Below are positions 21,716 through 31,290 of a DNA stretch of 64,000 nt, one piece after another. Under the pieces are notes generated by a model. That model made no database searches. It saw only the letters and a list, made by a program, of their open reading frames with translations, and was not told the origin of the DNA. Position 1 is the first letter of the stretch. Each line of letters starts with the position of its first letter. A program made the translations under genes and the position numbers. The DNA is taken from NCBI GenBank assembly GCA_047967505.1, contig CM106539.1; one strand, 5' to 3'. This stretch comes from Dipteris shenzhenensis. Lineage: Eukaryota; Polypodiophyta; Polypodiopsida; Gleicheniales.

Positions 21716-22788
21716 ATAAACTCTTTGTTTAGCTCGCTATGTGGCTTATACCATATTGTCAAAATCATTAGCTCCTGCCAGGGTGTCCTCTCGGCAACAA
21801 CACTTCTCAATTTGGTATTCAATCAGTCACTCACAAAATTAATCTCCCAATTGCTCTTGAGTCTGTCTCTGAGGGGAGCGGCTAGCCTCTGGTTCTCAAA
21901 TTGCAGAACTTATGGGCGTAGTCTTCTACCAACAGATCCCAATTGCTCTTGAGTCTCTCTCTAAGGAGCAGCTAGCCTCTTGTTCTCAAATTGTGAAACT
22001 TCTGGGCGTAGTCTTCTACCAACAGATCCTTCTGTTTCAATTGTTAGAGCTTTTTAAGAATTTCTTTTGGTGTTTTCTCTTGCCTAAACCATGCAAGAAA
22101 AGCTTGTTTTAAAGTCTCATAATCTGCAAAATGTCCCATGCAATACTGAAAGACACCAACTCATCGTCTTACCTACCAAAGTGGCTGTCAATTGTTCCTT
22201 CTTCACGGAGTCATCAACCCGTCCTTCGAAACCACTTGCTACCCATTGGGTCTCAAATTGCCCAATGTGACCATCAAAGTCTTGTTTTGTTTTGCTATTG
22301 AATTTAGTAGAGCAGACTCTGGGGTTCTGCATGTTGATTGCAGGGAACTTCGAAACAATTGGTGGTATTATCCTTGGACGGGGTCGGGGTGGAAGTGGAT
22401 CATACAACCGCCTTCGGGAATCTATATACAACCAAAATGTTACATGATAACCATAAGTTGCACAAATGAAAGCTTTTGAAGCAGACCATAAATTCCGAAG
22501 AACTCCAGGATTATCTTCATCGTGGTACTCAGAGCTGCCACCCGAATTGGTGGAAGGTTCTTCCCCTGACGCTGTGTAGCCAGGAACCCAATCTTCATCC
22601 TCCAAATTGCTAGTGATTTTGGTCCCACCTTGTTGGCATTTGACTGCTTCTCTGACCTCTTCATGACCTTGTGCTTGCTCCCCTGGAACCTCTTCAGAGG
22701 CACTTGTTTGACCTCTTGCCTGAGCTCTGGTGAAGTATGGACAGCCAATACGTCGAGGTGATGTCTCAAGTTCTTCTATGTCAGACAT
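21716..22788 (-). pseudogene. Gypsy gag capsid region
   Basis: The frame 22117-22788 begins MSDIEELETSPRRIGCPYFT and reads through PRPRPRIIPPIV, FPAINMQNPR, then FNSKTKQDFDGHIGQFETQW (a capsid-like start) and DDSVKKEQLTATLVGKTMSW. A frameshift then moves to another frame with YETLKQAF, WFRQEKTPKEILKKL, QLKQK and LVEDYAQKFHNLR, the core of the Retrotrans_gag family. Near the end the LVEDYAQKF..LR block is duplicated. It is broken by the frameshift and by stops. It starts about 84 bp after the small leader ORF. Confidence 0.75.
21846..22030. repeat. Tandem duplication of about 92 bp inside gag
   Basis: The unit starting 'cccaattgctcttgagtct' at 21846 recurs at 21938 and both copies run to 'cttctaccaacagat'. 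It duplicates the LVEDYAQKF..LR coding block. The first copy carries two extra bases, so an original 90-bp (30-codon) in-frame duplication is plausible. Confidence 0.75.
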
Positions 22789-22871
22789 CCGCTACCAATG
22801 CCTCCATGAACATGCGATAAGAATTCACTGCTCTCGTAATTTGCCGTCTTTCGCCACGAATTGGATGCAAC

Positions 22872-23144
22872 TCAATCCCGATTGTCACCTTCGATAATTT
22901 CACGTATCATCTGCTGAAAATTACGAATCCGTTGTTGAAAATTTGCAATGGTTAACTGAATTCTATTGCATGTACTCTTGACATCCAATGTTTGTTGCAC
23001 AGACTTGAGCACTTGAACATCGCCTCGCAAGACTTGGATTTGTTGCTGTAAACATTGGACTCTCTCCTTGTTTGATTTCAGCGGCGCCTCGCTACGCTTT
23101 ATAGCATGCACATTGTCCCCGTAGTGCTTGCATAGAGAATCCAT
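22872..23144 (-). CDS. Small coiled-coil leader ORF of the minus-strand gypsy element (90 codons)
   Basis: It lies between the primer-binding site and gag, starts about 60 bp after the primer site and is uninterrupted. The sequence reads MDSLCKHYGDNVHAIKRSEA, then a heptad-rich stretch: ERVQCLQQQIQVLRGDVQVL, KSVQQTLDVKSTCNRIQL, TIANFQQRIRNFQQMIREII. It is rich in Gln, Leu/Ile and basic residues and has no signal peptide or membrane segment. A function cannot be named. By position it may be an N-terminal oligomerising part of gag or a separate leader protein. It is the only protein-coding frame of this element that is still open end to end. Confidence 0.5.
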   Translation of the reverse strand: MDSLCKHYGDNVHAIKRSEAPLKSNKERVQCLQQQIQVLRGDVQVLKSVQQTLDVKSTCNRIQLTIANFQQRIRNFQQMIREIIEGDNRD

Positions 23145-23185
23145 GCATGCTCTTCATCCATCTCTCACAATCCAAGTGCCCAATT

Positions 23186-23202
23186 GATTCGCAGGGTCGC
23201 CA
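23186..23202 (-). other. Primer-binding site of the minus-strand gypsy element
   Basis: On the minus strand the sequence one base inside the LTR end is TGGCGACCCTGCGAATC. A TGGCG start at this distance is the normal place for a tRNA primer site. I cannot name the tRNA with confidence. Confidence 0.55.
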
Positions 23203-23203
23203 G

Positions 23204-23745
23204 TGTAATAAGCAATGACATATTCAGAATAACTACCTATTGGAATAAATAGAGTACCATTGAAACGTAGTAATAACTTCCAACAACTGACATTTTAATT
23301 CTAAATTTGGAATAAGTAAAGATCAAAATAAGTAATACTGATTGATATCTATTTCATTACTGTTGTAAACTCAGTACATAAGATAGGAAACATAGTCAAA
23401 ACTAGACAAAATAGGGATTTGCGGATAGAGACTTCCTACGAAAGCAGTAGAAAGAGCCTATATTTGGTGCCACTATCAGGGAGACTAGCGTCTCAAGAAA
23501 CGAACACATTCTCTTTCTACATGTAGAACTCGCATATAGAAGTTGCATGTAGAAGTTGTATGTAGAACTTGCATGTAAGACAGAACATAGAACTACTCTC
23601 TCGTCCATATGATAGTTGCAACTCCTAGCATACACGCTTTAGAAGCAATTGCTTTCTAACTACCCTTACTAAGGTTTTGCATAGTCCCTCTATTAGTTAG
23701 CAAAATAGATATATATCACGAGTACCTAAGGAGCATTTGTCTACA
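23204..23745 (-). repeat. 5' LTR of the minus-strand gypsy element (542 bp)
   Basis: The left end (TGTAATAAG on the plus strand) is fixed by the primer site. The right end (TCTACA at 23745) is fixed by where homology to the inverted copy at 15369 begins. On its own strand it runs TGTAGA...TATTACA. It contains four 13-bp units (atgtagaacttgc-like) at 23521-23572 that are absent from the other copy. No matching 3' LTR is present at the truncated end near 18.96 kb. Confidence 0.75.
23521..23572. repeat. 13-bp minisatellite, four units, inside the LTR
   Basis: The units are atgtagaactcgc, atatagaagttgc, atgtagaagttgt and atgtagaacttgc, followed by a partial unit. Confidence 0.85.
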
Positions 23746-24009
23746 AAGTTGTTAAATTGATCCTTTGTAAGAGGCTACGTTGGAGAATCTTATATTCATT
23801 ACCATAGAAATAGAAGCAAAAATAGTCTACCAACCTTCGTGCCGCATTGTACAACTAGAGTGTATTCAACAATACAACACTATAAATGTCCAACTCAGCC
23901 AATACCTAATGGACCATGGTGCCTCCAATGTAAGGACATGGTGGTGTACATGGTCATGTGGTGCACGTGTGTTCAATCAAGAGCATAAAAGTCTTGCTAA
24001 ACAAACTTG
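23746..24009. other. No gene recognised
   Basis: Short sequence between the LTR and the 0.7-kb tandem duplication, with nothing identifiable. Confidence 0.5.
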
Positions 24010-25415
24010 TATATGAAAGCAAGTGCAACCAAACAAACCTCTTAAATGTACTCATGTGCAAAGAGCCAGGTCATGATCCTAAAACACTACCAATGGTGGT
24101 CACTAAGATTATTCATAGGAAAACTTGTTAAAAATTACTAGCCAACAAGCTTCCACAAGATGGAAGGCTCCACATGGTAAGGCTTGGAAAACTCTAACTA
24201 TATGCTAGAATAAGCATGTGTTACTACATTCTGCTAACACAGTTGCTACATCATCATGCTTAAATCTGCTCCATATTTCATGCATGGGATGCTTGCCCTT
24301 ATCCCTGCGCGCTAACCTCACCCAACCAATCTATTGATTGATCCATTGGCCAATTTGTTGAAGTGCCTATGACTAAATATGCTTAAAAATAGTTAATGAT
24401 GGATTGATAAACTCCCTAAAAGTGGTTGAAATAGGGCGAAAATGCATACTATGGCACTAAGGGGGTGCTCTAGCTATGGCAAGCAATGTTTTCCAAAAGC
24501 TGAGGTTCAATGTCAAGTGAATTGTTAAATCTAAAAAAACCTTAAAACTTTGGAATTTTGAGACCATTAGTTACATTCTAGTGACAAAACTTGCAAAATC
24601 TTGGAAAAGACTTGTCAATTTTGAAGTTGAAGGTAGTGCCCAAATTGTTTTTTGAACACTGACATTCGCAAGCAATTGCTCGTGTTCAACAACCTCCAAG
24701 AGTGTATGAAAAGCAAGTGCAACCAAACAAAGCTCTTAAATGTACTCATGTGCAAAGAGCCACGTCATGATCCGAAAACACTACCAATGGTGGCCACTGA
24801 GATTATTCATAGGCAAACTTGCAAAAAATTACTAGCCAACAAGTTTCCACAAGATGGAAGGCTCGACATGGTAAGGCTTGAAGAACTCTAACTATATGCT
24901 AGAATACGCGTGCATTACTGCATTTTGCTAACACAGTTGTTGCATCATCATGCTTTAAACTGCTCCATATTTCAGGCATGGGATGCTTGCCCCTATCCCT
25001 GCAAGCTAACCTCACCCAACCAATCTATTGATTGATCCATTGGCCAATTTGCAAGTGCCTATGACTAAGCTTGGGCCATATGCTTAAAAATAGTGGATGA
25101 CGGATTGATGAACTCCTCAAAAGTGGTTGAAGTAGGACGGAAATGCATACTATGCCACTAAGGGGGTGCTCTAGTTATGGCAAGCAGTGTTCACCAAAAA
25201 CTGAGGTTTAATCTCAAGTGAATTGTTAAATCTAAAAAAAACTTTAGAACTTTGGAAGAGATGGTTTTTAATTTGCAATTTTGAGGCCCTTTTAGTCATA
25301 TTCTAGTGACAAAACCTGCAAAATCTTGGAAAACCTTGTAAATTTTGAAGTTGAAGGTGGTTTCTTGAACACTGACATTTGCAAGCAATTGCTCATGTTC
25401 AACAACCTCCAAGAG
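24010..25415. repeat. Tandem duplication, unit about 700 bp
   Basis: Units 24010-24702 and 24703-25415 share long stretches, for example 'gcaagtgcaaccaaacaaa', 'actaccaatggtgg', 'caagatggaaggctc', and 'gggggtgctctag'. Both end in 'caagcaattgctc.tgttcaa' plus 'aacctccaagag'. They differ by scattered substitutions and small indels. No coding potential was recognised in either copy. Confidence 0.85.
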
Positions 25416-25460
25416 TTCATCAAGCAATTGCTCATGTTCAGCAACCTCCAAGAGTTCATC
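25383..25460. repeat. 39-bp direct tandem repeat
   Basis: The unit from 'aagcaattgctcatgttca' to 'aagagttcatc' occurs twice, at 25383 and 25422, with one difference. It extends the right end of the 0.7-kb duplication. Confidence 0.85.
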
Positions 25461-26689
25461 AGTACCATGCACAGACTAATCTGCGAATTTCGATGCCATG
25501 GTATCCTCTGAAAATCAATAATGTCAATGCAACAAGTACCTGCAAGACAAGACTCCCGTTGATAAGAAGGGCTGCTCCAGAACTACTCACAAGTTGAAAA
25601 TCTCTAAATCAAATACAAGAATCAATCATTTATATGGATCTGACACTTAAATCACAGGATAGAACCTGAGAGACGAGGTGATCAAGTAACATCAGTTTTT
25701 GCTTATGCTGCACTGCTTTATTATGGAAGCAAATCCAACCCGCAGCTGTCCCAGTGATCCAGCCTGCTCGCTAAGGGTGCCGACCAATGCTCAGCAACCA
25801 CGGCCCTTAATAAGGGTGTCCACAAATTGAGGGCAACAATGGGGTTACAGATGGAGGGCCAGATAGAGGGAACAACGGCGGCACATCCTGCCATGATGAT
25901 AGGCATATTTGCCCCTTAGAAGGATGGCATGCAATTGCTGAAGGGGAAAAACCATGGGCTTTATCCTTAACCTTGAGGCAGGGGAAGGGGGGGTGGGGCT
26001 CCCACTAGATTACAAACGGGCTTGAAATACATTACAAAGGGGGATTGGGCCAGAATTTGCTGCTCAACAATGGCACTGCTTTGCTCAAGGTTATGTTGCC
26101 CAACAATGGCTATGGCGCTTCCAGTTGCGTTGCCTTCCGAATTGGTTGGCATTTCGTTACCACAAAAGATGTGTAGCTGCAGGCGGAAGACTTGTTCACA
26201 TGCTTGCTTGTAGCAAGCACTCCAGTAATGCAATGGGCCATAATGGTCAGGTCACAAGATGCTGAGAGTGAAGAAAAATGGGCTAAGGCAAGAAACAGGA
26301 GGCAAGTGGAACAAAGGAGGTAGGACTTTGATAAAAAATTCGAGATGGAATGGGTAGAATTGAAGGATAGGAAAGGAGATTTGGAACACAGGGAGAAGGG
26401 CAGGGCAAGGGGGGGCAGATGAAAGTGTACATGGTTGGAGATAAAGTACGAGCTCGATAGTGTAGAGGTCGCATCGAGATGTGAGGTTGGGGGTGACACA
26501 ATAATCTCCCAAGAGTGCCCTTTTAGCCCCCTACATCCCCAAACTACATGTTGCGAAACTGCAGCCATGATGGCTGATGTCCCTGTTATTTGAAATGTAC
26601 TCGCTAGATTGATGGGAAGGCATGCCAGTGTACTCAGAGTGGGATGATCAGGTCATGTATAATAAAGGGGAGATTTCAGCAGAATTAAG
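25461..26689. other. No gene recognised between the duplication and the PPR gene
   Basis: Several short frames on both strands overlap one another (26110-26568 minus, for instance) but match no family and have no conserved motif. The 26260-26470 part is purine-rich on the plus strand. Confidence 0.45.
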
Positions 26690-26832
26690 TGGGGTCTAGC
26701 ATTGTTAATTTTCTGGACATCAATGGATATGTCTCATTGACACCCAATGACAACCTCAGGCATACCATTTCCATGGAAAGGTCTAGCCTTGCACATATAT
26801 ATATTTGCTTTGAGAATGTCTTGTATTCCCCA
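26690..26832 (-). pseudogene. Out-of-frame E+/early DYW remnant of the first PPR gene
   Basis: Just past the stop of the PPR frame, a different minus-strand frame continues the expected E+ sequence: WWTDIGGIVHAFLVGNTRHS, QSKYIYV, then stops, then CHWVSMRHIH. These match the E+ end and first DYW residues seen behind the second PPR gene (VHSVFVGDARHSLS, then HSHWVSQDVF). The join to the PPR frame needs a one-base shift near 26870 (AWKKQD). After HWVS nothing more of DYW is recognisable, so the catalytic deaminase part has been lost. Confidence 0.65.
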
Positions 26833-29139
26833 CTAAAAATGCATGCACAATTCCACCAATATCAGTCCACCAACTCTGTCCTGCTTCTTCCATGCTTGCT
26901 CTTTTTCACTCATTGCGTCGACCTTCTTTTCTTCTTCGTGCATGTGAGCATCTGCATAGATATTAGACATCAGGACATACGCTACAGCATCCTTTTTATC
27001 CAACTGCACTGCATGTTCAAAGGCCAGTCTTCCAAGCTCTACATTACCCAACTTCCGACAAGCACCCAACAAAGTATGCCACACTATAAGATTAGGATGG
27101 AAAGGCATCTTCTTCACCATCGCTACTGCATCATCCAGTTGGCCTGCACGGCCAAGGAGATCAATCATGCAAATGTGGTGCTCAGTGGTTGGAGTGATGC
27201 CATAGTCTCTGCTCATGGCCTCAAAGTACTTCTGGCCATTATCCACTAGGCCTGTGTGACTGCATACAGTAAGAACAATAAGGAATGTGACCCCACTTGG
27301 CTTTAGGCCTTCTCTTCTCATTCTCTCAAGCATATGGAAAACGATTTCACTTTGTCCTAGCTGAGCATATCCTGCAATTAGTGCATTCCATGAGATATAA
27401 TTTCGAATTGGAAGCTTGTCAAACACTTCACGTGCTTCTGCAATGGATCCACATTTGGCATGCATATCCACCACACTGCTGCCAACGATAAGCTCTCCTT
27501 CCAACCCCTTTCTGGCAATCTCAGCTTGTATTTCTCGACCTTTGTCTATGGCTCCTATGCTGCCACAAGCTTTCAAGCTGCAAACAAATGTAACACCATC
27601 TGGAGTAAGACCCTCCAATTGCATCTGGTCAAGAGAGTTTAGTGCTTGCTCACCAAAACCATTTTCAGCATATCCTCCAATTAGCGCATTCCATGAGACC
27701 TTATCTCGAACTGGAAGCTTGCCAAACACGTCTTGTGCTTCTGCAAGAAGGCCACATTTGGCATACATATCCACTAAGGTGTTTCCAACAATAAGATCTC
27801 TTTCCAACCCCTTTTTGGCAATCTCAGCATGTATTTGTCCGGCCTTATCTATGGCTCCTATGCTGCCACAAGCTTTCAAGCTGCAAACAAACGTGACAAC
27901 ATCTGGAGAGACACCCTCCAACTGCATCTGCTGGAGACAATTCAGCACATCCTCACCAAGACCATGTTCAGCATACCCTGCGACTAGTGCATTCCACGAT
28001 ACTTCATCTCGAATTGGGAGCTTGTCAAGCACTTCCCGCGCTTCTGCAAGCAAGCCACATTTTGCATACATATCCACCAAGGTGTTGCCAACAATAAGAT
28101 CTCTTTCCAACCCCATCCTGGCAGTCTCAGCGTGTATTTCTCGGCCCTTGCCTACAGCTCCCATGCTGCCACAAGATTTCAAGCTGCAAACAAAAGTCGC
28201 AGCATCTGGAGAGACACCTTCCAGTTGCATCTGTTGGAAACATTTGAGCGCTTCTTCACCAGAACCATGTTCTGCATATCCTGCAATTAGGGCAGTCCAC
28301 GAGACTACATCTCGAAGTGGCAGCTTGTCAAACGCTTCTCGTGCTTCTGGAAGTGAGCCACATTTGGCATACATATCCACCAAGGTGTTGCCAACAACAA
28401 GATCTGTTTCCAACACCCTTCTGGCAATCGTAGCGTGCTTTTCTCGGCCCTTATCTACAGCTCCTATGCTGCCACAAGCTTTCAAGCTGCAAATTACTGT
28501 GACAGCATTTGGAGAGACCCCCTCCAGTTGCATCTGTTCAAAACAGTTCAGGGCTTCCTTACCAAAACCATGTTTGGCATATCCTGCGATCAGCGCAGTC
28601 CATGAGACTACATCTCGAACTGACAGCTTTTCAAACACTTCCCATGCTTTAGCAAGCAAGCCACATGTGGCATACGTATGTACCAAAGTGTTACCAACAA
28701 AAGGATCCCTTTCCATCCCCTTTCTGGCAATCTCAGCATGTATTTCTCGGCCTCTTTCTGCATCTTTAAGCCTAGCACAAGCCTTCAGTACAGCTACGAA
28801 AGTATACTTGCTAGGATGGACAGAATCCTCTTGCATGCGCTCGTACAGGGTGAGGACATGCTGTAATTTCCCAGATTCAATATAGCCCATAATGAGAGAA
28901 GTCCAAGAATACTCATTTCGATTAACCAGCCTGTTAAAAAGTTGCTGAGCATCCCATATGCTTCCAGCTTGTACCAGCATCGGGACGAGGTAGTTCCCAA
29001 GCGATTTATGATCTTCTAGCCCACGTTTGCACATGTAGGCATGCAAGCACTTGGTATAGGCTATGTCTTTTTTTTTGCTGCAATTAAGTAAGAGGCGTTT
29101 AAGGTTTCCAACCGAAGAAAACTGGGGCATCCGTTCCAT
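26833..29139 (-). CDS. PLS-class PPR protein with E domain, DYW lost (768 codons from first ATG)
   Basis: PLS-class PPR proteins bind organelle RNA site-specifically, mostly for C/U editing. The open frame runs to 29214, but its first codon there is TTG. The first in-frame ATG is at 29139, and I use that as the start. It encodes about 20 motifs: an initial L/S pair, five P-L-S triplets of exactly 35+35+31 residues (27400-28914), a final P-L-S set (P motif from 27399; MIDLLGRAGQLDDAVAMVKK), then E1/E2 (VWHTLLGACRKLGNVELG, YVLMSNIYADAHMHEEEKKV). The last 20 or so residues (VGGLILVELCMHF) are a frameshifted E+ domain. Residues before ATG29139 align with the paralogue, so the native N-terminus, with any targeting peptide, appears lost. 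It could be a functional short form or a recent pseudogene. Confidence 0.8.
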   Translation of the reverse strand: MERMPQFSSVGNLKRLLLNCSKKKDIAYTKCLHAYMCKRGLEDHKSLGNYLVPMLVQAGSIWDAQQLFNRLVNRNEYSWTSLIMGYIESGKLQHVLTLYERMQEDSVHPSKYTFVAVLKACARLKDAERGREIHAEIARKGMERDPFVGNTLVHTYATCGLLAKAWEVFEKLSVRDVVSWTALIAGYAKHGFGKEALNCFEQMQLEGVSPNAVTVICSLKACGSIGAVDKGREKHATIARRVLETDLVVGNTLVDMYAKCGSLPEAREAFDKLPLRDVVSWTALIAGYAEHGSGEEALKCFQQMQLEGVSPDAATFVCSLKSCGSMGAVGKGREIHAETARMGLERDLIVGNTLVDMYAKCGLLAEAREVLDKLPIRDEVSWNALVAGYAEHGLGEDVLNCLQQMQLEGVSPDVVTFVCSLKACGSIGAIDKAGQIHAEIAKKGLERDLIVGNTLVDMYAKCGLLAEAQDVFGKLPVRDKVSWNALIGGYAENGFGEQALNSLDQMQLEGLTPDGVTFVCSLKACGSIGAIDKGREIQAEIARKGLEGELIVGSSVVDMHAKCGSIAEAREVFDKLPIRNYISWNALIAGYAQLGQSEIVFHMLERMRREGLKPSGVTFLIVLTVCSHTGLVDNGQKYFEAMSRDYGITPTTEHHICMIDLLGRAGQLDDAVAMVKKMPFHPNLIVWHTLLGACRKLGNVELGRLAFEHAVQLDKKDAVAYVLMSNIYADAHMHEEEKKVDAMSEKEQAWKKQDRVGGLILVELCMHF
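27400..28914 (-). repeat. Five in-frame 303-bp P-L-S coding units
   Basis: Each 101-codon unit encodes a P motif (VSW[T/N]ALIAGYAEHG.. EGVSP[D/N]), an L motif (VTFVCSLKACGSIGA..), and an S motif (VGNTLVDMYAKCG..). The units are similar at DNA level, which makes the array prone to unequal exchange. The paralogue at 51.4 kb has eight units. Confidence 0.9.
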
Positions 29140-29300
29140 AGACGTGAGTGCCTCCTCTAAGCTAAGTCTCTTCTCTCGCAGTCCTTGTGCTTGAGATGCT
29201 TGTACTCCAGACAAGCCAGCCTTGCGACCTTTCCCACCAAACCACAGTCTTCAGAGTTTGACCAGGCCTGACCGGTGGATGCTTTGGGCCTTTGCATTGT
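29140..29300 (-). pseudogene. Degraded ancestral N-terminus of the first PPR gene
   Basis: The minus-strand sequence aligns with the first codons of the second PPR gene. Where that gene has ATGGATAGA, this copy has ATTGATAGA (near 29325), so the ancestral start is lost. A deletion of about 35-40 bp follows. A downstream frame reads MQRPKASTGQAWSNSEDCGL, like MYRAKACIGQACLNPEECGF in the paralogue. One more frameshift separates it from the SGVQASQAQGLREK frame that leads into the gene. Basic residues suggest it once belonged to an organelle-targeting region. Confidence 0.6.
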
Positions 29301-29640
29301 CTTGCTCCTGGATTGTTAACCCGTCTATCAATAGTGACTCCTTACCTTATGCTTGATATGGGTTGGTCTGTCAGGATTTGACAACAGCGTTCTCAACTTC
29401 TACCGTTACAAAATACCAATACCTGAGCGCAAAGATTCCTCCACCTCGGTCCCATGGAGCGGAGAGGCTTGATAGACTGACACGAGCTGCCAAAATTTGG
29501 CACGGCGAGCAGTTGGGTCGTGGATCTCTACCATGAAAGGCCGCTTGCCACGCACCTGAGTGCATAGTTTTGTTGGGATTGTATGTGCGTCCATCAAAAT
29601 GGCACATGACTCCTTACAGATCGCCAGATTACACCCAGGC
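29301..29640 (-). promoter_or_regulatory. 5' flank shared with the second PPR gene
   Basis: Blocks such as 'tatgggttggtctg.caggatt', 'tacctga.cgc...attcctccacc' and 'ggag.ggagagg' occur in the same order upstream of both PPR genes, showing that the duplication included 5' sequence. On the minus strand both copies have CAG/GTA[C or T]TG, which could be the donor of a 5' UTR intron, with CCTG[A or C]CAG/ACC as a possible acceptor. That intron is only a suggestion. No TATA box was identified with confidence. Confidence 0.4.
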
Positions 29641-31285
29641 TTTTAACTACGGGCGGCCATCTCGTAACACACCCACCCCGCCCATGACCAAACCTTTCAG
29701 TCTTTTGTGCTTCCGTCGTCGATAGCCAAGCTTTGCTGCCAAACAATGGGTACCCTTCAAACTTACCAATCGCTTCTCCAACAAATTGTTAGACCACGTT
29801 GGTGAGAAAAGGTGCCACTCAATTTTTGGCCTGCCTCTTTTAAAGTGGAAGCCTAAGTAACTATGTTTCACCTCATGAAAGCGAAAATGGTTGTTTTATT
29901 ACGGTAGGCAGCCTAAAGGGATGTTTTGGTTTTCTCACACCTCCTTGAGCCACTTGTCATCAATGTGGGCCCATGATCTTCATTGATTCCGATTGATCTA
30001 CAAAAGCTGTTCACTAAAAGCGCCTTCGTGCTTTTCAAAGTATCAAACTATATAAATAGAATAAGATACTTTGAACTCAAGTAAGAAGCTTGTGGTAGTG
30101 GGATCGATTGACCATCGATTCTTGCTGTAACATCCACGCTTAGACTCATCGTTGAGGATGACATCCATTCCGTTAGTGAAGGCTGGTTGAAGGTCAACGT
30201 GTTACGGAGGGTGTACTACTTTATCAAGTGCTAGAACGTCCACTGCTAATTCAAGTGCTCTGATAAGCTACATCAATTTTTTACTTACTCCTTCTGCAAT
30301 CGATCCCTTTTTATACGAAAGGGCTACTAACGAAGGTGGAGATTGCTCAATTGTCTGTGCATGCCTTACCACTATGCCACTCGAGGCAATTGCACAGTTT
30401 CCTAGCTAGCAACATCGTCCCATAAGGCCTGAATTGCTGCTTTACGACGAAAAAAATGTGGGACACCTTATCAAAACCCAGAGGTGGGGATGGAACGTTC
30501 GACTTCAGGTTCTGGACTATGCGGTGTAGCAACTTCCACACCTTGTTTGGTGCACCCTATCTGAGACTTCATCCTTCCCGGGCTCCGTAGAGAGATCGGG
30601 TTGTACAAAAAATGCACAGCGTAATTTGTTGTACCCGCATATATTATCTTGAAATACAACGAAGGAGCCCATGATCAGCTTTCCGACAAGAATGGACTTG
30701 ATATTGGATCCATCCTCTGGTTTAGTGGAAGAACTATGCACGGGCCTCTTTTTCTTTGATGTGGGCGAGTTTGGCACCTACATTGTCAGTAAAAAATATA
30801 AGCACTCTGATATACAAAGGTACTACCATCAACGGCACCAGTTGGAAGGATTCTAACCACGGGGTTTGGTGTTGGTTGGGTGGCTCTCTTGTGTGCACAA
30901 GTGGAGGAGTGAAAAGTGTTCACACCCACATGATCTTGGGCAATCTACAGAGAAGAACCTCCAGACTCATGTTGCGGATTGTGTAATTGGAATTCTCATC
31001 TTTTTCACCGAGATGCAGTGCAGAGTTTACTCAGACGCCACTGCCATTACTAGTCTTCGACCCCTTCTCTTGATGCATGAGACCACTGCCATTGCTCTTT
31101 CCTACGGGATTTACAACACCGTTTTACCTGCTGCAAATGATCTGATCAATGTTGTTTTGTGGACGTTCGGCATTCCTCTATGCAAGTGTGTGTTGTTGCT
31201 TTCAATAAGGGACAACTGAAAGTTTTGGGGCACTCATTTGACCAGTCTCTGTCTTAGGATACAACGAGATCACAACGATCGTAAG
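29641..31285. other. No gene recognised between the PPR gene and the LTR element
   Basis: Frames such as 30866-31219 (plus) are open but match no family I know. The one notable structure is the TATA-containing inverted repeat at 30034-30075. Confidence 0.4.
30034..30075. promoter_or_regulatory. 11-bp perfect inverted repeat flanking a TATA-like sequence
   Basis: ttcaaagtatc (30034-30044) and gatactttgaa (30065-30075) are exact reverse complements. The 20-base loop contains tatataaata. It could be a core promoter with a symmetric regulator site, or a hairpin from a MITE-like fragment. No transcript start can be tied to it. Confidence 0.3.
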
Positions 31286-31290
31286 ATCAT

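Noticed and set aside
27416-28885. A 489-codon plus-strand open frame
   Set aside because: It is the antisense of the PPR repeat units. The periodic codons keep the reverse frame open, and the translated product repeats a meaningless 101-residue pattern. Similar antisense frames lie over the second PPR gene.
30345-30440. tRNA/SINE-like sequence (gtggcatagtggtaaggcat on the minus strand resembles a tRNA A box)
   Set aside because: No B box at the right distance, no acceptor-stem pairing and no A-rich tail could be found, so neither a tRNA gene nor a SINE is supported.
30866-31219. A 117-codon plus-strand frame with hydrophobic stretches
   Set aside because: No family match. Two other frames over the same bases look equally plausible, and there is no supporting neighbour.
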